Positions 1 through 10,487 of a stretch of 64,000 bases of DNA are shown here, piece by piece. A program made the translations under genes and the position numbers. The DNA is from Gymnothorax reevesii (Eukaryota > Chordata > Actinopteri > Anguilliformes > Muraenidae). The DNA is taken from NCBI GenBank assembly GCA_029721435.1, contig CM056574.1, positions 868,001 to 932,000 of the forward strand. The letters run 5' to 3'. Position 1 is the first letter of the stretch. Every line of letters starts with the position of its first letter. The notes beneath the pieces are model-generated. The model was not told where the DNA came from. It saw only the letters and a program-made list of their open reading frames with translations, and made no database searches.

Positions 1-1190
1 GAACACATAATCCCACTTAAACCGAAGTTGTCCATCACATGCTTAGAGCCCTCTGAAGGGCAAGAGTCCCTCGATAGAGTTGCGAAAACTCAAGAATAGA
101 CGCCATTATGTTTCCATCGCCGAACTCGAGCCATAGCACACAATGGAGATCATTGGATGTTTTTTCTTTTAAACAGCAACAATTTACCAGCATTTTGGCA
201 AAACGATATAATAGAAATGACTGGAGGGAAGTAAATGAATCTTTCTTTTACCATCCAATTAGATTGTGATGTCACATTAAAACTATGGAAAGAAAGTCAC
301 AGCCCTGAAGTCATCTTGTATGAGGCTTCGTTAACATTTCTCCACTTCCAGCTCCATCACTCCAGTGTCTACGGCCCGACGCCAGTGTACCCTATAGCCT
401 TAAACCCTGAACTTTCAAGACTTCACTGATGTCAACTGGTACGTGCTTTTGTGTCAGAGGCTGAAAGGGCTTAAAATGGTTTTCAAAGATACAAAACCTC
501 ACTTTGCAAAGTGCTACATTACCTTGATGAGACTTTGTTCATAGGTATAGCCCCCGAAAGCCTGCTTCTCCTCTTTTTGTGCATTATTCAGCCAATAGTG
601 TCCCCATGGCAACCGAAATCAATAGGTGTCAAAAGTGAAGTTGGACACATGTCCAGACCTAATATGAAAGTAATGGGTCAAAAATTACAGCCTGTGGAGC
701 GTTCACAAGAAAGTGTCTATACGGACGCGGCGGAGACGACACACATGAATCCATAGAAGCCACCCGACTTCAGCTGGGGGCTTCAATTATAATCAGCAGT
801 TTCAAATCTATATGCATTTTAATTACAGCAAATTGTGATCATTTTGGAAAGAATTTATCTTTGGCAATTTTGGGAGATGGTGTCACAGAGGGCACGCAGG
901 GGCAGAGAATCACAATTCGGAGGTATTGTCAACCAAATGTCCCCTCCATGACAGGCAATTAAATGATCCCCAAATGGAAATGGAGGGAAAATGGACCTTT
1001 TTTCTCTCTAGTCTAGTAGTGCACATTTATACCCATAAATTTAAGAAAACTATTTTTAACACATCTACGGAATTTTGTTTGGGGTACAGTTTGGTGTCTC
1101 ATCACGGAGGGGACATTTTGTTAAAATACCTCAGAATCACCCAGAACACATCGTCAATGGCATTAGACTCAATTATTCATAATTGAAGAT
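1..1190. other. No recognisable gene
   Basis: Short open frames occur on the plus strand but none shows a known domain, good start context or repeat boundary. The stretch is A/T-rich and looks like old intergenic or transposon-derived DNA. I see no RNA gene in it. Confidence 0.5.
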
Positions 1191-1204
1191 TATTCCCTTG
1201 GAAA

Positions 1205-1340
1205 AATGCCAAATATCTCCTTGTTTATGGCTGCAACAATAAGGCCCATGCGAGCAGAGGCATCATGGTCCATGCATTTCCAAAAAAAAAAAAACCCACA
1301 ATGCGAGAGGCATGGGTGGATTTCGTGCAGAGGAATGAGC
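1205..1340 (+). pseudogene. Possible THAP-type zinc-finger relic
   Basis: Reading across frames, the stretch resembles the start of a THAP domain: a YGCNN segment, then HAFPKKKK and later a Trp within REAWVDF. In THAP domains a Cys pair, an H-x-FP segment and a conserved Trp come in this order. An A-run at about 1280 sits where the frame changes, and I could not find the closing Cys/His pair. It would be a fragment of a P-element-like or other THAP transposon. The call rests on pattern resemblance only. Confidence 0.3.
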
Positions 1341-1570
1341 GGACTTGATGGAGCTCGGTGTTGTTATCGATTCTGCTCCCCCACCAAATCGTGTTCCCCC
1401 TTCAACTGAGTTTTGTGACGCCGTAACTGATGCAATAAATTCATCACCGAAATAATGTAGCAGGCATTGGTGAATCAGCTCGCGCTCAAGAAAGTTCTCT
1501 CAGATGACGCCTCATAAAGTGATGAATTCTGATATTCCGCCATCTCCAGCGATTTGTCCTTTTACAGTTT

Positions 1571-3394
1571 TTTCCAATTGCTAAAACACTAAAATGACAT
1601 GCATAGCACAATTATTTAAACTGACACACAGAGAGCAAAACCTCCTCTCAAGTCTCCAAAACTCTGAACACATTTTCTGCTTTACACACATTTTGCAATT
1701 CAAAATGGCACTTTTTAAATGCACTGAACACGGTTCTCTGCATAAGCCACAACAATGTGACATAAGGTCACATGTTTGCCATTTCAATAAACTGCCATTC
1801 AAAATGACACTAAATGAGCTAATTGGCCAATATATGTGCCACCTGGCCAAACACCTCAATGGTTAATTGTTACCACCTCAATCAGGAAGTAAGCACTATA
1901 AAAAGACCACAGGTGAGCACCTTTTTTTTACAACAACAATGGAAGACGTGGCAGAGAGAGGAAGAGGAAGAGCGAGGCTGAGAATGAGAGGTGGAGGAAG
2001 AGTGAGAGGTAGGGGTGGAGCTGGCAGAGGAGTTCATGGCCAAAGAAGACAACAACTTTCAAATGAAATCAGAGCAACCTTAGTTGATCATGTCATCAAC
2101 CATGGGCTGACAATGCGAGAGGCTGGACAGAGTGCAGCCCAACTTGTGCCGTTTTACTGTCGCCTCTGTCATCCGGACATTTAGACTGGAGCACAGGTAT
2201 GTAGCCAAAATTTCTTACACTATGACATGGGGTGTACTACATATTGTGAATCAGTTGGGTGACCCCTGTTTACTTCATGAATGGCTGATGTCATACACTA
2301 ACTGTACAAGTTGTGGGGGAAATATCTTTAGGCTGCATTCTCCAAGCCCTATATTTCTGTATGTTTGTTTTTCTAAAGGATTGAGACGCAACCATGGTGG
2401 AGGAAGGGGCCAAATGTTCACCGGGGTACAGGAAGCTGCCATTGTAAACTTGGTTTTGGCAAATGATGAAATCAGATTACGAGAAATTCAAAGCCACATC
2501 ATCCAAGACAACACCATATTCAACAACATTCAACGAGTCAGTCTGTCCACATTAGCTCGCATTCTCAGGCGAAACCAAATCAGAATGAAACCACTAAGGC
2601 GCCTTTTGAAAAACTCTCAAAGAAACAAAGAGCTCAGACGAGCATATGTGGATGTAAGTACAATATTGACTGCAGTACACTACACGCAACACTGTTTCCC
2701 AGTGTACTGGATAACACCACATTGACTGATTTTTGTTCTTTGTTTTCAGGGAGTACTGGAAATGGATGCTCATGCAATCCCACATGAGTTCATCTTCATA
2801 GATGAGGCTGGGTTCAACCTAGCAAGGACCAGAAGAAGGGGAAGAAATGTCATTGGCCACAGAGCCATTATAGATGTTCCTGGCCAACGTGGTGGGAACA
2901 TCACAATGTGCGCTGCCATCTCTAATACGCATGGTGTCCTCCACCGTCATGCCATCCTTGGACCATACAGCAGTCCATATTCTCACATTTCTGGACAGAC
3001 TCCACAACATCCTCATACCACCAGAACGTATGAATGATGCAGACCATCAAAGACACCGGTACGTTGTAGTATGGGATAACGTGAGCTTTCATCGTGCAGG
3101 CCCAGTCCAAAATTGGTTTGCAGACCACCCACCGTTTCTCATGCAATACCTCCCGCCATACTCACCATTTCTGAACCCCATAGAAGAGTTCTTTTCGGCA
3201 TGGCGGTGGAAGGTATACGACCAGCAGCCCTTTGTGCGCATGCCTCTTGTGCAGGCTATGGAAGAGGCATGTGATGAAATTGATGTGGGTGCGATTCAGG
3301 GATGGATAAGGCGCTTCTTCCCTCGATGTCTGGCAAGGGAAGAAATTGCCTGTGATGTGGACGAGGCGTTGTGGCCAGACCCAGCTGTGCGGCG

Positions 3395-3400
<6 letters not shown>
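1571..3400 (+). mobile_element. IS630/Tc1-like DNA transposon, intron-containing copy
   Basis: A single transposase relic fills this segment. The start lies in an A/T-rich leader and the right end is lost in a (GT)n run at about 3398-3424, directly followed by a second, unrelated Tc1 element. I could not find a matching inverted repeat on the right, so the boundaries are approximate. The protein belongs to a fish DDE family known for an Arg/Gly-rich N terminus. Confidence 0.7.
1939..3396 (+). pseudogene. IS630/Tc1-like transposase with two GT-AG introns
   Basis: The ATG at 1939 opens an Arg/Gly-rich basic N terminus, followed by a helix-turn-helix region (LTMREAG, about 2095). The DDE catalytic region shows FIDEAGF (first Asp), VVWDNVSF (second Asp) and SPFLNPIEE (Glu), with 35 residues between the second Asp and the Glu. 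Two spans break the frame and look like introns: 2197-2378 (GT...AG, 182 bp) and 2654-2749 (GTAAGT...TTTTCAG, 96 bp). Removing the second joins YVD to GVLEMDA in frame. One-base indels at about 2130, just after intron 1, and at about 2960 break the gene, so it is inactive. The C terminus runs into a (GT)n tract. The family is clear; the intron assignment is inference. Confidence 0.75.

Positions 3401-3424
<24 letters not shown>
3398..3424. repeat. (GT)n microsatellite at transposon junction
   Basis: A pure GT run replaces both the 3' end of the upstream transposon and the outermost ~58 bp of the left inverted repeat of the next element. Confidence 0.9.
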
Positions 3425-3425
<1 letters not shown>

Positions 3426-4998
3426 ACTCAAAGATCTAAAATTCATTCCAGATACACAATATTACCATTTCTCTCAAACATTGTTAACAAATCTGTCTAA
3501 ATGTGTGATAGTGAGCACTTTTGCTTTGCTGAGACAATCCATCCCACCTCACAGGTGAGCCACATCAAGATGCTCATCAGACACCATGATTAGTGCACAG
3601 GTGTACCTTATACTGCCCACAATAAAAGGCCACTCTGAAATGTACAGTTTTGTCTCACAGCAAAATGCCACAGATGGCGCAAGCATTGAGGGAGCGTGCA
3701 ATTGGCATGCTGACAGCAGGAATGTCAACCAGATCTGTTGCTCGGGCATTGAATGTTCATTTCTCCACCATAAGCCGTCTCCAAAGGCGTTTCAGAGAAT
3801 ATGGCAGTACATCCAACCGGCCTCACAACCGCAGACCACGTGTAACCACACCAGCCCAGGACCTCCACATCCAGCAGGTTCACCTCCAAAATCGTCTGAG
3901 ACCAGCTACTCAGTCAGCTGCTAAAACAATTGGTTTGCATAACCAAAGAATTTCTGCACAAACTGCCAGAAACCGTCTCAGGGAAGCTCAACTGCATGCT
4001 CGTCGTCCTCATCGGGGTCTTAACCTGACTCCAGATCGTCGCCGTGACAGACTTGAGTGGGCAAATGCTCACATTCGATGGCGTCTGGCATGTTGGAGAG
4101 GTGTTCTCTTCACGGATGAATCTCTGTTTACATTGTTCAGGGCAGATGGCAGACAGCGTGTGTGGCGTCGTGTGGGTGAGCGCTTTGCTGATGTCAATGT
4201 TGTGGATCGAGTGGCCCATGGTGGTGGTGGGGTTATGGTATGGGCAGGCATCTGTTATGGACGAAGAACACAGGTGCATTTTATTGATGGCATTTTGAAT
4301 GCACAGAGATACCGTGATGAGATCATGAGGCCCATTGTTGTGCCATACATCCATGAACATCACCTCATGCTTTAGCAAGATAATGCACGGCCCCATGTTG
4401 CAAGGATCTGTACACAATTCTTGGAAGCTGAAAATGTCCCAGTTCTTGCATGGCCAGCATACTCACCGGACATGTCACCCATTGAGCATGTTTGGGATGT
4501 GCTTGACCGGCGTATACGACAGCGCGTACCAGTTCCCACTAATATCCAGTAACTTCGCACAGCCATTGAAGAGGAGTGGACCAACATTCCACAGGCCACA
4601 ATTGACAATCTGATAAACTCTATGCGAAGAAGATGTGTTGCACTGCATGAGGCAAATGGTGGTCACACCAGATACTGACTGGTTCTGAGTCCCCAGACCC
4701 CCAATAAAGCAAAAATTGCACATTTCAGGGTGGCCTTTTATTGTGGACAGTCTAAGGTTCACCTGTGCACTAATCATGGTGTCTGATGAGCATCTTGATG
4801 TGGCACACCAGTGAGGTGGGATGGATTGTCTCAGCAAAGCAAAAGTGCTCACTATCACACATTTAGACAGATTTGTGAACAATGTTTGAGAGAAATGGTA
4901 ATATTGTGTATCTGGAATGAATTTTAGATCTTTGAGTCCATCTCATGACAAATGGGAGCAAAAACAAAAGTGTTGCGTTTATATTTTTGTTGAGTGTA
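3425..4998 (+). mobile_element. Tc1/mariner element with ~210-bp inverted repeats
   Basis: Long inverted repeats flank a transposase: 3425-3635 matches the reverse complement of about 4726-4940 with few differences. The right repeat continues to 4998 and ends in the AGTGTA typical of Tc1 termini. The matching outer part of the left repeat is missing and replaced by (GT)n, so the element cannot be mobilised from its left end. Confidence 0.85.
3665..4678 (+). pseudogene. Tc1-like transposase, two nonsense codons
   Basis: About 337 codons in one uninterrupted frame from the ATG at 3665 to TGA at 4676-4678, the usual Tc1 transposase length. The N-terminal half is a paired-type helix-turn-helix DNA-binding region (MSTRSVARAL, then STISRLQRRF) with a basic linker. 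The catalytic core has FTDESLF (first Asp), QDNARPHVA (second Asp) and SPDMSPIEH (Glu), with 34 residues between the second Asp and the Glu, so DD34E. Two stop codons interrupt it: TAG at about 4374, where the family has Gln before QDNARPH, and TAA at about 4551. Both are explained by single C-to-T changes of CAG and CAA. There are no frameshifts, which suggests a fairly young copy. Confidence 0.88.
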
Positions 4999-5379
4999 TA
5001 AGGGCAGTGATAAATATTCATCTGCAACTTAAGAGCATTTACTGTTCTCGTTCCACGGGTGAGTGAACTTTGCTAATTTGTTATGACAAAAAAATGCAAA
5101 ACTATTTGCTTTTTTTATTTTTTATTTTTTTTAACAACTCTTGGAACAAATTGTTTTGCTTTATGAAAGAGGGGCAAAATGTTATTTTTTTGAATGCAGC
5201 TAAAATGTATGGTTCTATTATGTTTTGAATTAGATATCTGAAAATTTGCAAAGCTGACCATTTAGTTTCAAGGTATCTTATGTATAGTATTCTTGTTTAA
5301 ATTGAGTACTAAGATGGTGGAACTCTCGGTTTATTTGACAGTTTACTCATTTAGGAACTACTTGTGACAAATATTCTTC

Positions 5380-8300
5380 ACCAGTCGACCTACTGCTTGT
5401 TACAATTTCTTTGTCTATTCTTAGCCTTAATGCCAGGGGCCTAAAAAACATAGTTAAACGCAAAGCCTTATTTTTATTCGCTAAACAGAATAAAACGGAT
5501 TTAAGTTTTTTTCAAGAATCTCACTCTGTTGCTAACGATGTCAATTTTTGGAGGGCTCAATGGGGCAGTGACCTGTGGTTAGCACATGGCTCTGAACGCT
5601 CCGCAGGTGTCGCCAATTTCAAAAACAAATTCTCTGGGAACATATTGCATTCTGAGTGTGACCCATTTGGTCATTATATTTGTCAAGTCATTTGTATAGA
5701 CAAAATTATAGTTGTTATAGTCAATATCTATGGTTATCATTCAAAAACTCAAAATGACAATTTACTAGAAATACTAGAAAATCGGATTAAACATTGGCTG
5801 AATAAATTTCCAAATTCTCTTATTGTACTAGGATGGGATTGTCATATGATATTAGACCATTCCATTGATTGTTGGCCACCAAGAAGTCACACTACAATAG
5901 TAGAAAACCTGAAGTTTTTTATTGAAAAGTTTAATTTGATCGGCATTTGGAGAAACCAATTTCCTGGGGTAAATGCTTATACTTGGAGGAACAAAACTTC
6001 CAGTAAACAATCTCGTTTAGATTATTGGTTAGTGTCCAGGAATATGAATATCGATAGTATCACTGTCAATATTATTGCCACACCTTTAACAGACCACAGC
6101 GCGATATATATCAATATCCCTCTGCATCCTTCTAATCTCAAAATTAATAGAGGCTCATATTGGAAACTTAATAGCTCCCTTCTGAAGCACGAAATTGTGA
6201 AAATAAAAATCTTAAACGTTATAACGTATTACTGGTACAAGGCCCAGTCAGAGAAGCTGTATTGTAGCAATTGGGAATTACTCAAATTTGAAGTAGCACA
6301 GTATATGAGAGAATATGGAAGTAATCTAGCAAAGACCCGTAGACTAGATGAAGAGAGTGTGGTCTCTAAAATAGTATCTCCTTATCAACGCCCCCCTGGA
6401 GGTTTATCAGAAATAGAAAAAACTGAACTAATTAAACATCAAAGTAAATTGGACAATATATACAAAACCAGAGCAGAGGGAGCATTTGTGAGGTCCAGGA
6501 TAAGATGGCTTGAAGAAGGAGAACAAAACTGCATATTTTTTAGTTTGGAAAAATGTCACGGAAAAACTAACACAATTAACCAATTAAATGTTAATGGAGT
6601 GGTATCTGATGATCCAAATATGATATCAAAACATTGCTCTAATTTTTAAAGCCAACTGTATAAATCAAAGTACTGTGAAGAATCAAGCGTCAATTTTATG
6701 AATACAATTAATGTTGTCACCCAAATTGATTTAAATCAGAGACAGTTATGTGACGGCCCTCTCTCCGTTGAGGAAATTACCAGTGCAATTTTATATCTCA
6801 AGAATAATAAATCTCCTGGAGTGGATGGTCTCACTGCAGAGTTCTATAAGGCCTTTGGGGAACAATTAGCACCATTTCTTCAGAAGATGTTTATAGAAAG
6901 TATTGAAAAAGGATTCCTACCTTCTACCTTAACACAAGGGCTTATTACATTAATACCAAAACCCCATTAAGGACCACTTACTAATTGATAATTGGAGACC
7001 AAGTTGCTTGTTGAACAACGACTATAAGGTTTTTGCCTTAATTTTTGCAAAAAGAATTAAGGCCGTTTTAGATCAGATTATCGGTGAGGTTCAATCCGGT
7101 TTTATGAAAAATAGACACATATCAAATAACATCAGATTAGTGTTAGATTTAATTGACTACTCCTACTTATGCTCTGATGATAGTTTTATCTTTTTCCTGG
7201 ATTTTTACACAGCTTTTGACAAAATGGAACACAAGTTTATTTTTGATTCTTTAGAAAAATTTGGTTTCGGTGATTTTTTTTGCAGAGCTGTCAAAACTAC
7301 ATATAGATATGGTAACAGTTCGATCAAACTAAGTTCTGGAACATCCTCTAGATTCCAAATAGAGCGAAGCGTTAGACAGGGATGTCCAATATCCCTGTAT
7401 CTCTGCCTTCTCAGCACACAGCTACTTAATATTCACATCAACAACAGTATATTAAAAGGAATAACCATTGCTGACAGACAGATTATTATTAGTCAGTTAG
7501 CTGATGATACATCCCTTTTTTTAAAAGATGCTACTCAGGTTCCCATTGCAATAAATGTCATAAAAGAATTCTCGAAAGCTTCGGGGCTCTACTTTAACCT
7601 TGCTGAAAGTGAGTTACTTGCAATTAAAAAAGGTGAAACATCCCACATCTGTAACATACCTGTAAAAGAAACTGTTACATATCTAGGAATTAAAGTAACC
7701 AAAAATAAAGATAGATGTTCATTAAACTTCGACTCCATTATTGATAGAACAAAGAAAAAGCTGAATCATTGGTTACAGAGAGATTTATCGCTGAAAGGAC
7801 GGGTTCTATTAACAAAGGCAGAGGGTATTTCTCGTTTAACTTATGCGGCTACTTCACTTTATATTAATAACAAAACTTCAAAAATAATTGATAATATGTT
7901 ATTTAATTTTATATGGAAAAACAGAACTCACTATATTAAAAAATCTGTTATTATGAATAAATATGAATAAGGAGGACTTAATTTTCTGGACTTCACCACC
8001 CTTAATGATACATTTAAAATCAACTGGATCAAACATTTTTTTAAAAACCCAACCTCGATTTCGAATTTCATACCCCATTACGTGTTTTCTAAATTGGGTG
8101 GCCTTAAATTCATTTTAATTTGTAACTATAAAATTGAAAAAATCCCTCTAAAATTATCTGATTTTCATCAGCAAATGCTGCTTGCTTGGTCCCTTATTTA
8201 TAAACATAACTTTTCACCCCATAGATATTTTATCTGGAACAATAGAAATATTTTGTTTAAACACAAATCTTTATTTTATGAGAATTGGTTCACAAACAAT

Positions 8301-9300
8301 ATTATTTTGGTAAAGCAATTATTCAACGATGACGGTCTTTTACTCACATATACAGAATTTCTCACAAAGTTTGGGATACCTGTAACCCCAAAAGAATATG
8401 CTGCAGTATTTGATTCTATCCCTTCGGGGGTTGTAATGCTCTTCAAAGATGTAGCAAAACAAGGATCTATGTCACCAGTCCCAGATGTATTTGACACTCC
8501 TGTGGGTAAGACATGTTTTACATTTACCAAAAACAACAATAGAGGTATACGTACTTTATTCCAAAATGATGTTGTTTCTGTTCCCAACGTAGTTCCTTAT
8601 TGGAATAACTTTGTCAAAGAACTTAACTGGAAAAATATTCGGAATTTACCCTACAAATATTTATTGACTAACAAAGTGAGGAGAGTTACTTACAAAATAA
8701 TACACTGTTACTACCCTGTAAACCATTACCTTCTTAAACTGAAAAAAGACATCAATGTAAATTGCTCATTTTGTAATGCTCTTCCAGAGACTCTTTTTCA
8801 TTCATTTTGGCACTGTGATTACACGAAAAGACTATGGAAGGACTTGAGTCGGTATATAATTGATAATATTGATCCATAGTTCAGCCTATGCCTGGAGAAT
8901 GTTTTGTTTGGTTTCACTAAGTGTAATGATGATAAAGCCAAAGAATATTACATTATAAACCTCATCATTATCCTAACAAAATTCCATATACATAAATCTA
9001 AATTTAATAAGTCTAAACCCTTATTTAGTGTTCTTGAAACTGAAATAAGGCTGTACATTAAAGCTATTGATTCTTCCAAAAATAAAAAGGCTATCAAGAC
9101 GGTGGGTGAGCTTATGCACCTCTCTTGATGTATTTACATGAATGCTCTCTGGCTCTGCATAGATATACTGTACCCTGGCACCTTATTTTTTTATTTTATT
9201 CATTTTTTTCTATGACTGTTTGGCTTTGTCAATTATGTAACTTGTCTATTATAATTTTGTACTATTATGTAATAAAGGCATTATTTAAAAAAAAAAAAAA
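5380..9300 (+). mobile_element. L1/Tx1-type LINE, poly(A)-tailed
   Basis: One ORF2-type polyprotein spans most of the segment and ends about 170 bp before an A-run at 9287-9300, as expected for target-primed reverse transcription. No ORF1 is visible upstream; 5000-5380 is A/T-rich and noncoding. The 5' end is therefore either truncated or a long leader. Confidence 0.8.
5411..9127 (+). pseudogene. LINE ORF2: endonuclease, reverse transcriptase, zinc-binding tail
   Basis: About 1,240 codons. The N-terminal APE-like endonuclease shows SLNARGL, FFQESH (catalytic Glu) and LTDHSAI (terminal Asp-His). The usual GDFN segment is degraded to GWDCH, which should kill nicking. The reverse transcriptase follows with SPGVDGL, RPSCLLN, LDFYTAFDK, RQGCPIS and the active-site segment SQLADDTSL. 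The C terminus has a CSFCN...HSFWHCD zinc-knuckle-like motif. Breaks are a TAA at about 6646, a one-base insertion at about 6966, a TAA at 7968-7970 and a TAG at 8877-8879. Apart from the insertion all pieces are in phase. L1/Tx1 placement comes from the protein pattern. Confidence 0.85.
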
Positions 9301-9307
9301 TTGTGCT

Positions 9308-9400
9308 TTCTAGAAGCTTCTGGCACCTTCCTGCCTGGAGGGGGCGGGATTTCCCAGGAATCCCGTGGATCTTTCCAGAATGTGGCTAGTCTATATAAAT
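9308..9400 (+). promoter_or_regulatory. Heat-shock-type core promoter
   Basis: At 9308-9320 the sequence is TTC-TA-GAA-GC-TTC, a perfect three-unit heat-shock element; two bases later a degenerate fourth unit (GCA) and a fifth TTC (9328-9330) keep the 5-bp spacing. A GC box (GGGGGCGGG) lies at 9340-9348. A second two-unit element, TTC-CA-GAA, is at 9373-9380, just before a TATA box (TATATAAA, 9392-9399). The order HSE, GC box, HSE, TATA is that of hsp70-type promoters. An AGC/AGAGC-rich leader follows from about 9420. It could instead be the U3 region of an old LTR. Confidence 0.6.
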
Positions 9401-9545
9401 TCTGATTTCAGTCAGAAGAGAGCACAGCACAGCAGAGCAGAGCAGAGCAGAAGCAGAGATTTTGTTTTGGCAACAGAGTTAATTAGTGGCATTAGAGTGT
9501 TATACGAGAATTAAATAGTGGAATTTTTTTTGTAGAGCTTTTTTT

Positions 9546-9842
9546 ATGAAGAATAAATTTGTGTTAGTCGTCATATCTTGTTTTCTTTGCTGTGATTTTT
9601 TTCAAGTCATAACAGAGGGCAGATTACCAGAATGTAGATATCCACCTGTGGCACCCTTGAAATTTGTCAATAGAGGGCGGTCAAAGTGCTCCAAACCATT
9701 TTTCACCCCGCCCGCAACGAATGTTGCAGATGGAGTGCATGTGGTTGTCGTGTTTATTCATGTGTGTGTGTGCGCGCGCGCGAGTCCGTTTGCACTCTAC
9801 AGGCCACAATTCTGTGCGGATTGTCTTCAAATGGTTAAATAA
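9546..9842 (+). CDS. Short ORF with signal-peptide-like start, downstream of the heat-shock-type promoter
   Basis: I do not recognise this 98-codon ORF. It begins about 145 bp after the TATA box with a basic-hydrophobic stretch (MKNKFVLVVISCFLCC) and has several Cys residues up to about residue 50. The second half is read from a GT/GC microsatellite and is unlikely to be real protein. The ATG context is weak. It may be the start of a spliced gene, a captured promoter with chance ORF, or part of an LTR element. Confidence 0.15.
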   Translation: MKNKFVLVVISCFLCCDFFQVITEGRLPECRYPPVAPLKFVNRGRSKCSKPFFTPPATNVADGVHVVVVFIHVCVCARASPFALYRPQFCADCLQMVK

Positions 9843-9844
9843 GG

Positions 9845-9898
9845 CTTGGTCTTCAAATGTCTTCCCTGGTTAAATAAGGGTAAATAAATAAATAAATT
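9845..9898 (+). repeat. SINE 3' tail fragment
   Basis: CTTCCCTGGTTAAATAAGGG followed by (TAAA)n closely matches the 3' end of the 5S SINE at 55972-56443 in this window. The body of the SINE is missing. Confidence 0.45.
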
Positions 9899-9899
9899 T

Positions 9900-10480
9900 G
9901 GTAGGGACAATCCTTTCGCGGAACGGAAGAAATGATTACTTTTTTGTAAAGATCTGGATCAAATCCTGGATTCTGGATCAGTTTGAATATTTTGGTAACA
10001 CTGGGAGGTGAAGCAGACTTTTCACTGCTTCTAACTTGAAATTGGTTGGAGATGGGCATGAAGTTACCATTACTCACTAATGGGAAGTTGGGTATGGAGA
10101 TTCTTTTACCACCAAATGTTATGACCTTGAGAGACCTTTAAAGGTCAAACTCAAGGTCACCCATTTCTCAGGCGGTTCCAGGGGCCAAGCGGTGGGAGAT
10201 GGAGACATGGTTACTATTAACCAGTAACAGGAAGTCATATATGGGAATCTAATGGCACCGTTACCTTGACCTTCAAGTCACCTTGAGAGGTCAAAATGGC
10301 CGACCTTCATACTTAGAGCCTCTTTAACTGGGAAACCAGCAGAGATGGGCCCTATGTTCTGCTCAATCACAAATAGGAAACCATATATGGGGAGACCAAT
10401 TGCACCATGACATTGACCTTCACGTGGCGTTGAGGGCGCGGGTGGGTGATGCCGCCTTCTGGACACACCCTCTAGTTGTT
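9900..10480. repeat. Diverged repeat rich in AGGTCA half-sites
   Basis: Two or three loosely similar blocks of roughly 120 bp each combine an AAGGTCA or TGACCTT motif with a later ACAGGAAGT- or ATAGGAAACC-like stretch and CATATATGGG. Extended half-sites of the TCAAGGTCA type occur near 10127 (reverse) and 10152 (forward), with further TGACCTT copies near 10266 and 10409. It looks like the remains of an old transposon with internal repetition. Confidence 0.4.
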
Positions 10481-10487
10481 CTTAAGT

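Noticed and set aside
1581..1866. Overlapping ~90-codon ORFs on both strands
   Set aside because: No domain or start context; the sequence is the leader of the adjacent transposon.
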